Source: Bosea sp. 124 (GTDB taxonomy: Bacteria; Pseudomonadota; Alphaproteobacteria; Rhizobiales; Beijerinckiaceae). Taken from it: a stretch of DNA of 64,000 bases. A program made the position numbers and the translations under genes. Below are positions 30,416 to 38,894 of this stretch, in pieces (the stretch's first letter is position 1; the number at the start of each line of letters is the position of its first letter). The notes under the pieces are model-generated. The model worked only from the letters and a program-made list of their open reading frames with translations, was not told the origin of the DNA and made no database searches. The stretch covers positions 434,001-498,000 of the forward strand of contig NZ_PZZM01000001.1 in the NCBI RefSeq assembly GCF_003046175.1. The letters are read 5' to 3'.

Positions 30416-32977
30416 TTACCCCGCGATCCGCCCGAAATCCGCGACCGCGCGGGTCGCCTCGCGGAGCTGGTTCAGCAGCTTGAGCCGGTTGGCGCGCAGG
30501 CCCGGATCAGGATCGTTGACCGTGACCTTGTCGAAGAAGGCATCGACCGCGGGCCGCAGCTCGGCCAGCGCCGACATCGCGCCCTCATAGTCCTCGGCGG
30601 CGACAGCGGCCTCGGCCTTCGGCGTCGCCTGCGCGAGCGCGACAGCCAGCGCCTTCTCCTCGATCAGACCGGCCTGCGCGATCAGTTGGAGATCGGCACT
30701 GCCTGCAAAGGCGCCCTCGCCGTCCTTCTTCTCCTCGGCCTTGAGGATGTTGGCGGCGCGCTTGTAGCCGGCAAGCAGGCTTTTGCCGTCTTCCGTTTCG
30801 AGGAAGCGACCGAGCGCGGCGACGCGGCGGGTAATCAGGAGGAGATCGTCGGAGCCCCTCGACGCGCCCTCTCCCCCCTCGTGGGGGAGAGTTGGAGTGG
30901 GGGGGAGCTCCGCTTGGCGAGCGTCGGACCCAGTCGCCCGCCCCCCATCCCTGCCCTTCCCCACGAGGGGGAAGGGTTCTGCCGTCGCGCCCGCCAGCAC
31001 CGCATCGACCAGATCATGCCGCGCGCCCTGGTCGCGAAGCATGACTTTCAGACGGTCGTGAAAGAAGGAGAGGAGGTCGTTGGCGATTCCATCTGGGTCC
31101 CCATAGCTCGAAAAAGCTCTTGCGCTGCGGCTTTCGAGCGGATCAATGCGATCCTCAGTTCGGAGGGCGTCATACATGCCTTGAGCGTGGGAGAGCGCGC
31201 TTTTGGCAGACTCAGCGTCCCGGTTTCGCATCCCATCAGCAATAACGATCTGCTGAATAGCCAACGGCTCTAAAAGCGGCAGCCTCACCCCATTCTCAAC
31301 CACCAACCGAATAGCCCCCAACGCCGCCCGCCTCAGCGCATAGGGGTCCTTGCTCCCGGTGGGCTTCTCGTCGATGGCCCAGAAGCCGACCAGCGTGTCG
31401 AGCTTGTCGGCGAGCGCGACCGCCACCGAAACTGGATCGGCCGGGACACGGTCGGAGGGGCCGAGCGGCTTGTAGTGTTCCTCGATGGCGGCGGCGACGC
31501 TGGCGTCTTCGCCCTGCAACTCCGCGTATTTCCGGCCCATCAGCCCCTGAAGCTCGGGGAATTCGCCGACCATTTCGGTCGGCAGGTCAGCCTTGGCGAG
31601 CTTGGCGGCGCGCCCGGCCAGATCCGGATCGGCGCCGACGATGGGGGCCAGTTCGCGCGCCAGCGCCGCGATGCGCTGGACACGCTCGCCCTGCGTGCCG
31701 AGCTTGGCATGGAAGATCACCCCGAGCTTGTCGAGCTTGGCCATGCGCTGGTCGAGCGCCTTCGACAGGTCGAGTCCGAGCTTTTCGGCGCTGTCCTTCA
31801 GCGTGTCGAGATCGGGCAGATTGCCCTTGTCGGTCGCGAAGAAATAGGCGGCATCCGAGAGGCGGGCGCGCACGACGCGGCCATTGCCGGCAGTGATCGC
31901 CGCGCCGCCATCGCTGGCGATCAGGTTCGAGACGAGGACGAATTTGTTGGCGAGCCCCGACCTGCCCTCTCCCCCCTCGTGGGGGAGAGTTGGAGAGGAG
32001 GGGCGTGCCGCCTGGTGAGCGTCGGACCCGGTCTCCCGCCCCCCATCCCTGCCCTTCCCCGCAAGGGGGAAGGGTTCCGCCGCGGCGCCCGGCGACTGCC
32101 GCAGCACGAAGCATTTCTGGTTCGCCCGGATGGTGGCGCGGATCGCCTCAGCCGGAATGTCGAGAAAGCGCTCCTCGAAGGAGCCCATCAGCACGACCGG
32201 CCATTCGACGACGCCTGCGACCTCCTCCAGCAGCCCCTCGTCCTCGACGAGATCGAGCCCCTGCGCGAAGGCCAGCGTCCTGGCATCGGCGAGGATGATC
32301 TCCTTGCGCCGGTCGGCATCGAGCACGACCTTCGCCTTCTCCAGCGAGGCGACGTAATCCTCGAAGCGCCGGACCGTGATGGGCTGAGGCGCATGGAAGC
32401 GGTGGCCATAGGTGACATTGCCGGAGACGATGCCGTCGACCTCGAAGGGCACGATCTCGGTGTCCTCGGTCTCGGCGCCGAAGGTGCACAGGATCGCATG
32501 CAGCGGGCGGACCCAGCGCAGGCTGGCACCCGCAGCCGAGGCCTTGCCCCAGCGCATCGATTTCGGCCAGGGGAAGGCACGGATCACGGCCGGGACGATC
32601 TCGGCGATGGCCGCGACCGTTTCCTGGCCGGGCTTCTCGATGATGGCGACGTACGAGTCGCCCTTCTTGGGATCGCTGACGATGGTCGCCTGGTCGAGCG
32701 AGGCCAAACCCGCCGCCTTGAGGAAGCCCTGCACCGCGGCCTCGGGCGCGCCGACGCGCGGGCCCTTGCGCTCCTCGCGGATGTCGCGGCCGCGCACGGG
32801 CAGGCCGGCGATATGCAGCGTGAGCCGGCGCGGCGTGGCGAAGGCTTTCGCGCCCTCATAGACCAGCCCGCGCTCGACCAGCGCATCGGTGACGAGCTTG
32901 CGCAGATCGTCGGCCGCCTTGCGCTGCATGCGGGCGGGGATCTCTTCGGAGAAGAGTTCGAGGAGAAGATCGGGCAT
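30416..32977 (-). CDS. glyS: Glycyl-tRNA synthetase beta subunit carrying two in-frame palindromic-element peptides
   Basis: 853 residues. With GlyQ it forms the alpha2beta2 enzyme that charges tRNA-Gly; the beta chain binds the tRNA. The N-terminus ([20 protein letters not shown]), central motifs ([48 protein letters not shown]) and C-terminal region ([20 protein letters not shown]) are intact. Two similar foreign segments interrupt it. At residues about 298-341, [15 protein letters not shown] and LPHEGGEG sit between CFVLR and [10 protein letters not shown]. At about 665-709, [15 protein letters not shown] and LPHEGGEG sit between DAVLAG and [10 protein letters not shown]. Each is encoded by a 111-bp palindromic element in the same frame. 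The start overlaps the glyQ stop in TGATG. Confidence 0.95.
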   Translation of the reverse strand: MPDLLLELFSEEIPARMQRKAADDLRKLVTDALVERGLVYEGAKAFATPRRLTLHIAGLPVRGRDIREERKGPRVGAPEAAVQGFLKAAGLASLDQATIVSDPKKGDSYVAIIEKPGQETVAAIAEIVPAVIRAFPWPKSMRWGKASAAGASLRWVRPLHAILCTFGAETEDTEIVPFEVDGIVSGNVTYGHRFHAPQPITVRRFEDYVASLEKAKVVLDADRRKEIILADARTLAFAQGLDLVEDEGLLEEVAGVVEWPVVLMGSFEERFLDIPAEAIRATIRANQKCFVLRQSPGAAAEPFPLAGKGRDGGRETGSDAHQAARPSSPTLPHEGGEGRSGLANKFVLVSNLIASDGGAAITAGNGRVVRARLSDAAYFFATDKGNLPDLDTLKDSAEKLGLDLSKALDQRMAKLDKLGVIFHAKLGTQGERVQRIAALARELAPIVGADPDLAGRAAKLAKADLPTEMVGEFPELQGLMGRKYAELQGEDASVAAAIEEHYKPLGPSDRVPADPVSVAVALADKLDTLVGFWAIDEKPTGSKDPYALRRAALGAIRLVVENGVRLPLLEPLAIQQIVIADGMRNRDAESAKSALSHAQGMYDALRTEDRIDPLESRSARAFSSYGDPDGIANDLLSFFHDRLKVMLRDQGARHDLVDAVLAGATAEPFPLVGKGRDGGRATGSDARQAELPPTPTLPHEGGEGASRGSDDLLLITRRVAALGRFLETEDGKSLLAGYKRAANILKAEEKKDGEGAFAGSADLQLIAQAGLIEEKALAVALAQATPKAEAAVAAEDYEGAMSALAELRPAVDAFFDKVTVNDPDPGLRANRLKLLNQLREATRAVADFGRIAG
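30866..30976. repeat. Palindromic element copy 3, inside glyS
   Basis: 111-bp core with hairpins CTCTCCCCC / GGGGGAGAG (30869-30891) and CCCTTCCCC / GGGGAAGGG (30954-30976). The inner arms are imperfectly complementary. It has the same length, orientation and reading frame as copy 4, and similarity extends a further 10-15 bp on each side. Confidence 0.85.
31964..32074. repeat. Palindromic element copy 4, inside glyS
   Basis: 111-bp core with hairpins CTCTCCCCC / GGGGGAGAG (31967-31989) and CCCTTCCCC / GGGGAAGGG (32052-32074). Long identical stretches with copy 3 include GAGCGTCGGACCC and CCGCCCCCCATCCCTGCCC. The distance to copy 3 (1098 bp) is a multiple of three, so both are read in one frame. 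Confidence 0.85.
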
Positions 32978-33930
32978 CAGTTGGCTCCCCCGCCCGCCGT
33001 CTTCAGCCAGGCGGCGCCGCAGGCCTTGGCGAGTTCGCGGACGCGCAGGATGTAGCTCTGGCGCTCGGTGACCGAAATCACACCGCGCGCATCGAGCAGG
33101 TTGAACATGTGGCTGGCCTTGATGCACTGGTCATAGGCCGGCAGGGCCAGCGCGTGGCGGGCGTCATCGGCGCCCTCGCCGGCCGCCAGCAGCGCCTTGC
33201 ACTCGGCCTCGGCATCCGAAAAGTGGCGGAACAGCATCTCGGTGTTGGCGTGCTCGAAATTGTGCCGCGAGAACTCCTGCTCGGCCTGCAGGAAGACGTC
33301 GCCATAGGAGATGCGGTCCTCGCCCTCGCCGCCGTTGAAGTTGAGGTCGTAGACGTTCTCGACGCCCTGGACATACATCGCCAGGCGCTCGAGGCCATAG
33401 GTCAGCTCGCCCGCCACCGGGGCGCATTCGACACCGGCGACCTGCTGGAAATAGGTGAACTGGCTGACCTCCATGCCATCGCACCAGCACTCCCAGCCCA
33501 GCCCCCAGGCGCCCAGCGTCGGGCTTTCCCAGTCGTCCTCGACGAAGCGGACATCGTGCAAGGCAAGGTCGACGCCGATGGCGCGCAGCGAGTCGAGATA
33601 GAGCTGCTGCAGATCCGGCGGCGACGGCTTCAGGATGACCTGGAACTGGTAATAGTGCTGCAGACGGTTGGGGTTCTCGCCATAGCGGCCGTCCTTGGGG
33701 CGGCGCGAGGGCTGGACATAGGCCGCCTTCCAGGGCTTCGGCCCGAGCGCGCGCAGCGTCGTCGCCGGGTGGAAGGTGCCGGCGCCGACCTCCATGTCAT
33801 AGGGCTGGAGCACGACGCAGCCGCGCTCGGCCCAGAAGCGCTGCAGGGTCAGCAGAAGCCCCTGGAAGGAGCGGGTCGGGTCCATCGCGGGCGAGGCCGC
33901 GGCGGCGGAATGCGAGGCGAGGACGGACAA
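32977..33930 (-). CDS. glyQ: Glycyl-tRNA synthetase alpha subunit
   Basis: 317 residues from a TTG at 33930, which has GGAAGG ten bases upstream; a TTG at 33948 and an ATG at 33885 ([10 protein letters not shown]) are alternatives. The class II aminoacylation core is conserved throughout: [80 protein letters not shown] and [16 protein letters not shown]. It activates glycine and pairs with the beta subunit encoded immediately downstream; the stop and start codons overlap in TGATG, ensuring balanced synthesis. Confidence 0.95.
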   Translation of the reverse strand: MSVLASHSAAAASPAMDPTRSFQGLLLTLQRFWAERGCVVLQPYDMEVGAGTFHPATTLRALGPKPWKAAYVQPSRRPKDGRYGENPNRLQHYYQFQVILKPSPPDLQQLYLDSLRAIGVDLALHDVRFVEDDWESPTLGAWGLGWECWCDGMEVSQFTYFQQVAGVECAPVAGELTYGLERLAMYVQGVENVYDLNFNGGEGEDRISYGDVFLQAEQEFSRHNFEHANTEMLFRHFSDAEAECKALLAAGEGADDARHALALPAYDQCIKASHMFNLLDARGVISVTERQSYILRVRELAKACGAAWLKTAGGGAN

Positions 33931-34133
33931 GATGTCGAAGCCTTCCAAATGACGGGAATGGCCGCGTGCTTAGGGTCTGGCGAGGGCTCTGGTCAAGCGC
34001 GGGCCCGAATCCGGGCCGGACAGGTTCTGTTCATCCTTGGGGCGATAACGTCCCACCAACCGCACGATCCGCGGCGTTCGGGGCGAGCGCTTGAGCCGGA
34101 TCGGCGGTCTTTGAAGTCGAGTAGGAGACCACC

Positions 34134-34421
34134 ATGCTGTCATCCCGCATCGCCGCCGCGACCTTCGGCGCGCTGGCCCTGGCCGCCTCGGCCTTCGCTG
34201 CCGCGCCCGCGACGGCCGCCCCCGTTTCGGCCGGCACATTCCAGACCGCACCCGCCGAGGGCGATCTCGTCCAGCAGGCACAGTATTACGGCCCGCGCCG
34301 CTATTATGGCCGGCCGCGCTATTACGGCCGCCCGGCCTATCGTCCGCGCTGCTTCGTCACCCAGCGCCGTGTCTGGACCGGCTATGGCTGGGTCGTCCGC
34401 CCGGTGCGTGTCTGCCGCTGA
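34134..34421 (+). CDS. Small secreted Tyr/Gly/Arg-rich protein
   Basis: 95 residues from the ATG at 34134, with an AGGAG ribosome site. A signal peptide ends at ATAAPVSA. The mature part has a conserved lead (FQTAPAEGDLVQQAQYYGPR), a short repeat of RYYGRP units, and a tail (CFVTQRRVWTGYGWVVRPVR, then VCR) with two Cys. The tail is seen in many small Rhizobiales periplasmic proteins of unknown function. A paralog with longer repeats follows 169 bp downstream on the same strand. Confidence 0.75.
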   Translation: MLSSRIAAATFGALALAASAFAAAPATAAPVSAGTFQTAPAEGDLVQQAQYYGPRRYYGRPRYYGRPAYRPRCFVTQRRVWTGYGWVVRPVRVCR

Positions 34422-34590
34422 GGCCAGCCAGCGCACCAGGATGGAGCCGCCGAGATACGGCCGCAATGTGAAGACAGGCTGGACGGCGCGGCATCGTGCC
34501 GTTCAGCTCCGGAGGCCCCGGCCTCCACTCAGGACGGCGGTTGACCGCACAGCGGATGCTGGCGGCGCCCAATCGAGGAGGATCACAGCC

Positions 34591-34899
34591 ATGTTCCGCA
34601 AGACGCTTCTCGCCATCGCGACCACGGCGACCCTGGGCGGTCTTTCGCTGGCCGCAGCACCGGCCAGCGCGGCGCCTGTCGCCGCCAGCCAGGCCTTTCA
34701 GGCCGAGACCGGCCTGCTGCAGCAGGCGCAGTACTATTATGGCCCGCCGCGCCGCTATTACGGGCCGCGGCGCTACTATGGCCCGCCGCGCTATTACGGC
34801 CCGCGCCGCTATTATGGGCCGCCGCGCTTCTACGGCCCGCCGCCGCCGGTGTTCGTGCCGCCGATCGTGCCGTTCTACGGGCCGCGCTACTATTACTGA
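34591..34899 (+). CDS. Small secreted YYGPxR-repeat protein
   Basis: 102 residues from the ATG at 34591, with a GAGGAGG ribosome site. A signal peptide (to ASAAPVAA) precedes FQAETGLLQQAQYYYGPP, clearly related to the upstream gene. The rest is an almost pure repeat of RRYYGP / PRYYGP / PRFYGP units ending in FYGPRYYY. Tyr/Gly/Pro-rich repeats of this type occur in sulfur-globule and cell-wall structural proteins; no function is assigned here. The Cys-containing tail of its paralog is missing. Its stop overlaps the stop of the convergent methyltransferase gene by 7 bp. Confidence 0.75.
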   Translation: MFRKTLLAIATTATLGGLSLAAAPASAAPVAASQAFQAETGLLQQAQYYYGPPRRYYGPRRYYGPPRYYGPRRYYGPPRFYGPPPPVFVPPIVPFYGPRYYY

Positions 34900-35693
34900 T
34901 CGCGCGGCGGCGATGGCGGCGCGGTCTCGACCGCCATCGAAAGCGCCGCCTGGCCGCGATGCAGCGCCTCGCTCTCCGGCGTAAAGCCGCCATCGGGATG
35001 GTTGAGAACGAAAGCCGGCAGCAGCGCTGCCGGCTTTCTGCTGTTCAGCACGGCGGTCACGATGATCCGGATCGCCGGACGGTCGGCCAGCGCATGGACC
35101 GGCCGGATGGCAACATCGCCGAAGCCGGTGGCGAGAGCGCCCAGCATCTCCGCCAGTGCCTCGGCGCGGTGGATCAGCACGATCCGGCCGCCCGGCCGCA
35201 GCAGCCGGCGCGCCGCCCTGAACCAGGGATCGAGCGTGCCCTCAGCGACATGGGCCGCGCGCCGGTTCGGCACGGGCGAGGCCTTCGTCTCGCGCGGCGG
35301 ATAGAAAGGCGGGTTCATCGCGACGCAGGCGAAGCTCGCCGCCGGCAAGCCGAGCGCCGCCGCAGGGCCAGCAATGTCCCCCGTCACGACCGAGACACGC
35401 TCCGCCAGACGGTTGAGCGCGGCATTGCCCGCTGCCAGCGCCGCGAGTTCGGGATCGCGCTCCAGCAGCACGACGCGCAGATCCGGCCGGGTCAGCGCGC
35501 AGGCGAGCCCGATCGTCCCGACGCCGGCGCCGATATCGAGCAGCGGGCCCGTGCCAAGATCCGGTACCGCGGCGGCGAGCAGGATCGCGTCGCTGCCGGC
35601 ACGGTGGCCGCGCCGCGGCTGCCGCAGGACGAGCCGGCCATCGAGCAGCCGGTCCTCGACGACCTCGCCGAGGCCTGAAGACGCCTCAGCCAT
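34893..35693 (-). CDS. tRNA1(Val) (adenine(37)-N6)-methyltransferase-like protein
   Basis: 266 residues with a class I SAM-dependent methyltransferase fold. LLDIGAGVGTIGLACALTRP is the SAM site, LLERDPELAALA the acidic ribose-binding strand, and MNPPFYPPRE the NPPF catalytic motif of N6-adenine methyltransferases. The N-terminal GRLVLRQPRRGHRAGSDAIL is typical of the TrmN6/YfiC family, which modifies A37 of tRNA1(Val). Target identity is inferred from family. The gene starts 8 bp inside the end of the DUF2007 gene, so the two form an operon. Confidence 0.85.
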   Translation of the reverse strand: MAEASSGLGEVVEDRLLDGRLVLRQPRRGHRAGSDAILLAAAVPDLGTGPLLDIGAGVGTIGLACALTRPDLRVVLLERDPELAALAAGNAALNRLAERVSVVTGDIAGPAAALGLPAASFACVAMNPPFYPPRETKASPVPNRRAAHVAEGTLDPWFRAARRLLRPGGRIVLIHRAEALAEMLGALATGFGDVAIRPVHALADRPAIRIIVTAVLNSRKPAALLPAFVLNHPDGGFTPESEALHRGQAALSMAVETAPPSPPRDQ

Positions 35694-35910
35694 CGCGCAG
35701 CTCGCCGCCGAAGCCGGCCTCGATCAGCAGGGCGCGGGCGCGCATGCGGTCGACCTCGCGCACGAGCAGGCGGCGCGGGAAGACACCGATCATGCCTTCG
35801 AGCGCGCTGATGTGCTGGTCGGCGATCAGGCAATCGAGATTCGCCGAGGCCAGCAACGCCTCGATGGCGCCGAGCAGGACGATGTCATTGGTGCGGACGA
35901 GTTCGTGCAT
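35686..35910 (-). CDS. DUF2007 family protein
   Basis: 74 residues from the ATG at 35910, chosen because the DUF2007 family begins with MxELxRTND; the longer frame upstream is unconserved and overlaps the divergent synthase leader. The visible pattern is MHELVRTNDIVLLGAIEALL, ADQHISALEGMIGVFPRRLL and RARALLIEAGFGGELRD. DUF2007 proteins are small, one-domain and possibly signal-transducing or ligand-binding; no activity is known. Its end overlaps the start of the tRNA methyltransferase gene. Confidence 0.85.
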   Translation of the reverse strand: MHELVRTNDIVLLGAIEALLASANLDCLIADQHISALEGMIGVFPRRLLVREVDRMRARALLIEAGFGGELRDG

Positions 35911-36074
35911 CGCGCGATGGAGCCCGTCCGGGCGCCGGCGCGCAAGCCCCCCGTCGTCATCCTTCGATGGGGCTGCGGCGTCATTGCCGATTTGCGGGGG
36001 CTGGTCACGCATGCGACGGTTGTGGCAAGGCTTCACGGCGCCGCAAGCTGCGCAAGCCGCCGGAGTGGATGGAT

Positions 36075-37103
36075 ATGGGCGTCGTCGTCGCGTTCGAAGA
36101 CAAGGAAGCCGGCCAAGGCGTCAGCACGGCCCGAATCGAGACGCTGGTCGATCTGGTGCGCGCCGACATGGAACGCGTCAACGCGATGATCCTGTCGCGC
36201 ACCGGCTCCGATGTGACGATGATTCCCGAAGTCGCGAACCATCTGATCTCTTCGGGCGGCAAGCGGCTGCGGCCGATGCTGACGCTGGCGACGGCGGAAC
36301 TCTGCGGCTATCGCGGCGAAGGCCATGTCAAGCTCGCGGCCTCGGTCGAGTTCATGCACACCGCGACGCTGCTGCATGACGATGTCGTCGACCAGAGCGA
36401 CATGCGCCGGGGCAAGCTCGCGGCGCGGATGCTCTGGGGCAACGAGGCGAGCGTGCTGGTCGGCGATTTCCTGCTCGGCCAGGCCTTCAAGATGATGGTC
36501 GAGGTCGGCTCGCTGCGCGCGCTCGACATTCTCTCCACCGCGGCGGCCGTGATCGCCGAGGGCGAGGTGCTGCAGCTCTCCGTCGCCAAGAACACGCAGA
36601 CGACCGAGGACGAGTATCTCGCCGTGATTCGCGGCAAGACGGCGGAGCTGTTCGCGGCCGCCTGCGAGGTCGGCCCGGTGATCGCCAACGGCTCCAAGGC
36701 CGATGCCGCCGCCTGCCGCAGCTACGGGCTCAATCTCGGCATCGCCTTCCAGCTCATCGACGATGCGCTGGACTATGGCGGCGTCGCGACCAAGCTCGGC
36801 AAGAACACCGGCGACGATTTCCGCGAGGGCAAGATCACCCTGCCGGTCGTGCTCTCCTTCCGGCGCGGCAGCGATACCGAGCGCGCCTTCTGGAAGCGCA
36901 CCTTGCAGGATGGCGACATCGGCGACGGCGACATCGAGGAAGCGCAGGCGATCATGAAGCGCCACCGGGCGCTGGACGACACGATCGAGCGCGCCGAGCA
37001 CTACGCCAAGATGGCCAAGGACGCGCTCGGCCTGTTCCCGGCCTCCGCGATGAAACAGGCGCTGAACGAGACGGTCGATTTCTGCGTCGCACGGGCGCAT
37101 TGA
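36075..37103 (+). CDS. ispB: Long-chain polyprenyl diphosphate synthase
   Basis: 342 residues from the ATG at 36075, nine bases after a CGGAG site. It is a trans-prenyltransferase with both aspartate-rich motifs, DDVVD at 102-106 and DDALD at 229-233, plus SSGGKRLRPMLTLATAELCG and KNTGDDFREGKITLPVVLSF. It condenses isopentenyl diphosphate onto allylic diphosphates to make the side chain of ubiquinone. In alphaproteobacteria the usual product is decaprenyl (Q10), but chain length is not provable here. The gene is divergent from DUF2007 and monocistronic, with a terminator 50 bp downstream. Confidence 0.92.
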   Translation: MGVVVAFEDKEAGQGVSTARIETLVDLVRADMERVNAMILSRTGSDVTMIPEVANHLISSGGKRLRPMLTLATAELCGYRGEGHVKLAASVEFMHTATLLHDDVVDQSDMRRGKLAARMLWGNEASVLVGDFLLGQAFKMMVEVGSLRALDILSTAAAVIAEGEVLQLSVAKNTQTTEDEYLAVIRGKTAELFAAACEVGPVIANGSKADAAACRSYGLNLGIAFQLIDDALDYGGVATKLGKNTGDDFREGKITLPVVLSFRRGSDTERAFWKRTLQDGDIGDGDIEEAQAIMKRHRALDDTIERAEHYAKMAKDALGLFPASAMKQALNETVDFCVARAH

Positions 37104-37152
37104 GCGGGCGGCGGCTCGTGCCACGCTGGGGCGGCAGGCCTCGCGCCAGAAG

Positions 37153-37181
37153 CCCCGTCCGGCCTTAGGCCGCGGGGTTTT
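37153..37181 (+). terminator. Intrinsic terminator after the polyprenyl synthase gene
   Basis: The stem CCCCG + CGGCC against GGCCG + CGGGG, with a two-base bulge and loop TTA, is followed by TTTT. Confidence 0.75.
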
Positions 37182-37189
37182 CGGTGGGC

Positions 37190-37755
37190 GATCCCACAGG
37201 GGATGCGCGGAGCCGGGCGACGCGGCTCTTGCCGCGTGCCGATGTCGAGGGTCGGTGTCGAAGTGTCGATGCGACGCCTGCTGGGCGCCGCCCGGCTCCG
37301 CGCGCGGGTGTCTTTGGCCCGGCGCCGCTCCCCATCCTCGCCTAGGGGATGGAGGACCCTCGCCGTCTCCACGAGATCCGGCCTGCGACAGCCGCCCCTC
37401 GCGAAACCCGCTCCTGCACCCGGCCGCACGACGCCTCGCGACAGCCCCCTTGGTCGGGCACAGCACGGAGAGAATAGGCATGGGGTGGACAGGCGGGGAT
37501 CGGGCGGCGCGACTATCCCCGCAGGAATGACGCGGCAGCGTCGGGCAGGCCTCGCCATACCGCGCGGTCAGTGCCGGAGTCTTGGAGACAGGCCATGCCT
37601 GTCCCCAAGGACAATGGATTATGTCGGATGGCCGGCGCATTCATGTCCTGAGTCGCCGTATCGATCTTGAGACAGACATCGCTTCGAACGTGGTGCCTGG
37701 CATCGGGGCGACGCAGGGGATGATCGTCGCAACGACACAATGGAGGTCTTCGCCG
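37190..37755. other. Structured intergenic region, no supported gene
   Basis: About 570 bp. An exact 15-bp inverted repeat (GCGCGGAGCCGGGCG at 37205-37219 and its complement at 37289-37303) encloses a 7-bp hairpin (ACGCGGC / GCCGCGT, 37220-37237). A second imperfect hairpin lies at 37579-37612 and contains the palindrome shared with 1565-1582. Open frames here are Arg/Pro-rich on both strands with no ribosome sites. It could be a dispersed repeat or a small RNA. Confidence 0.5.
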
Positions 37756-37917
37756 ATGAGGATCATCGCTCTCGCTGTCCTGGCCCTCATGGGCCTGGCC
37801 GGGTGCGTCACGCCCGAAGCAGGACCTCCATCGGGTGGCGGCCCTCGCTACATGCAGGAGGATAACTGGCGCCCGACGCGGCAGACCGACCTTTTCGGAA
37901 ACGGCCTGCGGCCCTAG
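37756..37917 (+). CDS. Small lipoprotein
   Basis: 53 residues from the ATG at 37756, with GGAGG ten bases upstream. The N-terminus MRIIALAVLALMGLAGC carries a lipobox (LAGC), so Cys17 should be lipidated and the mature 37-residue chain anchored in the envelope. The rest (VTPEAGPPSGGGPRYMQEDN, then WRPTRQTDLFGNGLRP) is polar and unlike any domain I know. It is a lone gene between the structured region and the convergent ispE. Confidence 0.65.
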   Translation: MRIIALAVLALMGLAGCVTPEAGPPSGGGPRYMQEDNWRPTRQTDLFGNGLRP

Positions 37918-37998
37918 ATCGATGCGCGTCCAATCGGAGGCGAGGTCTCGATCCACCGCTCCCTGTTCCAGCATCGGGGCTTGCCAGGCCATGCCCCC

Positions 37999-38874
37999 TC
38001 ACCGCAGCAGTGTCGCCTTCACCCACCAGCCCGGCTGAAGACGCGCCAGCGCCCTGCCCGCTGCGGCGCTTGCCCGGCAATCGTCGAAGATCGCGAAGCA
38101 GGTGGCGCCCGAGCCCGACATGCGGGCGAGACGGCAGCCGGGGAGAGCACAAAGCGCCGCCAGCACCGTGCCGACAACCGGCGCGACCTCGCGGGCCGGG
38201 GCTTCGAGGTCGTTGCCGCTCTCGGCCAGCGCCGCAATCAGGCCAGCGGTGGTCTCGGACGGGGCCAAGGCCGGGGAGCCGGCTCCTGGGGCCGCCTGCC
38301 CTGCCTGCAAGCCGAGCGCCGTGAAGACGGCCGCCGTCTCCACCGGCACGCCCGGATTGACCAGCAGCGCGAAGAGCGGCGGCAGCGTCAGGGGCGGCCC
38401 GAGGCGTTCGCCGATGCCGGCCATGATGCGGGTACGCGAATCGAGGCAGACGGGGACGTCGGCACCGATTTGCGCCGCCGAGCGATAAAGGCGCGGATCG
38501 TCCGGGGGCAAGCCGTTCAACCGCGCCAGCAGGCGCAAGGCGGCGGCAGCATCCGCCGAGCCCCCGCCGATGCCCGACGCAACCGGCAGGCGCTTGATGA
38601 GATGGAAGCGGCCGGAACGAAGCCCCGCGACCTCGGCTGCGAGCGTGCGGGCCGCGCGCAGGATCAGGTTGGCGTCGTCGACCGGCAGGCCTGCGCCCTG
38701 CGGGCCGCCGATCGTCAGGGCGAGATCGGGGCCGGGCTGCAGCGAAAGCGCATCGCCGATGCCGGCGAAAGCGACGAGGCTTTCGAGCTCGTGATAGCCG
38801 TCGGTGCGGCGGCCGTGCACGCGCAGCGTCAGGTTGACCTTGGCGCGGGCGCGGGTCGTCAGCGGTGCGGACAC
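37999..38874 (-). CDS. ispE: 4-diphosphocytidyl-2-C-methyl-D-erythritol kinase
   Basis: 291 residues from a GTG at 38874, 20 bp after the stop of the TPR gene. A GHMP-family kinase of the MEP isoprenoid pathway that phosphorylates CDP-ME. The substrate lysine region [20 protein letters not shown], the glycine-rich ATP loop [20 protein letters not shown] and the C-terminal [12 protein letters not shown] motif are all present. Its product feeds isopentenyl diphosphate to enzymes such as the polyprenyl synthase encoded nearby, although the two genes are not co-transcribed. Confidence 0.93.
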   Translation of the reverse strand: MSAPLTTRARAKVNLTLRVHGRRTDGYHELESLVAFAGIGDALSLQPGPDLALTIGGPQGAGLPVDDANLILRAARTLAAEVAGLRSGRFHLIKRLPVASGIGGGSADAAAALRLLARLNGLPPDDPRLYRSAAQIGADVPVCLDSRTRIMAGIGERLGPPLTLPPLFALLVNPGVPVETAAVFTALGLQAGQAAPGAGSPALAPSETTAGLIAALAESGNDLEAPAREVAPVVGTVLAALCALPGCRLARMSGSGATCFAIFDDCRASAAAGRALARLQPGWWVKATLLR

Positions 38875-38894
38875 GCCAGGACCGGCGGCAGCGT

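Noticed and set aside
30866..32074. glyS inserts as a sequencing or assembly artefact
   Set aside because: The two copies are related but not identical, keep the frame, and have relatives in nearby intergenic DNA, which an artefact would not explain.
33949..34133. Glycine riboswitch or T-box before glyQS
   Set aside because: No tandem aptamer-like or T-box motifs are visible, only one short GC hairpin (GGGCCCG / CCGGGCC).
37203..37670. Open frames on both strands of the 37.2-37.7 kb gap
   Set aside because: Arg/Pro-rich composition, no ribosome site and overlap with inverted repeats. Treated as non-coding structure.
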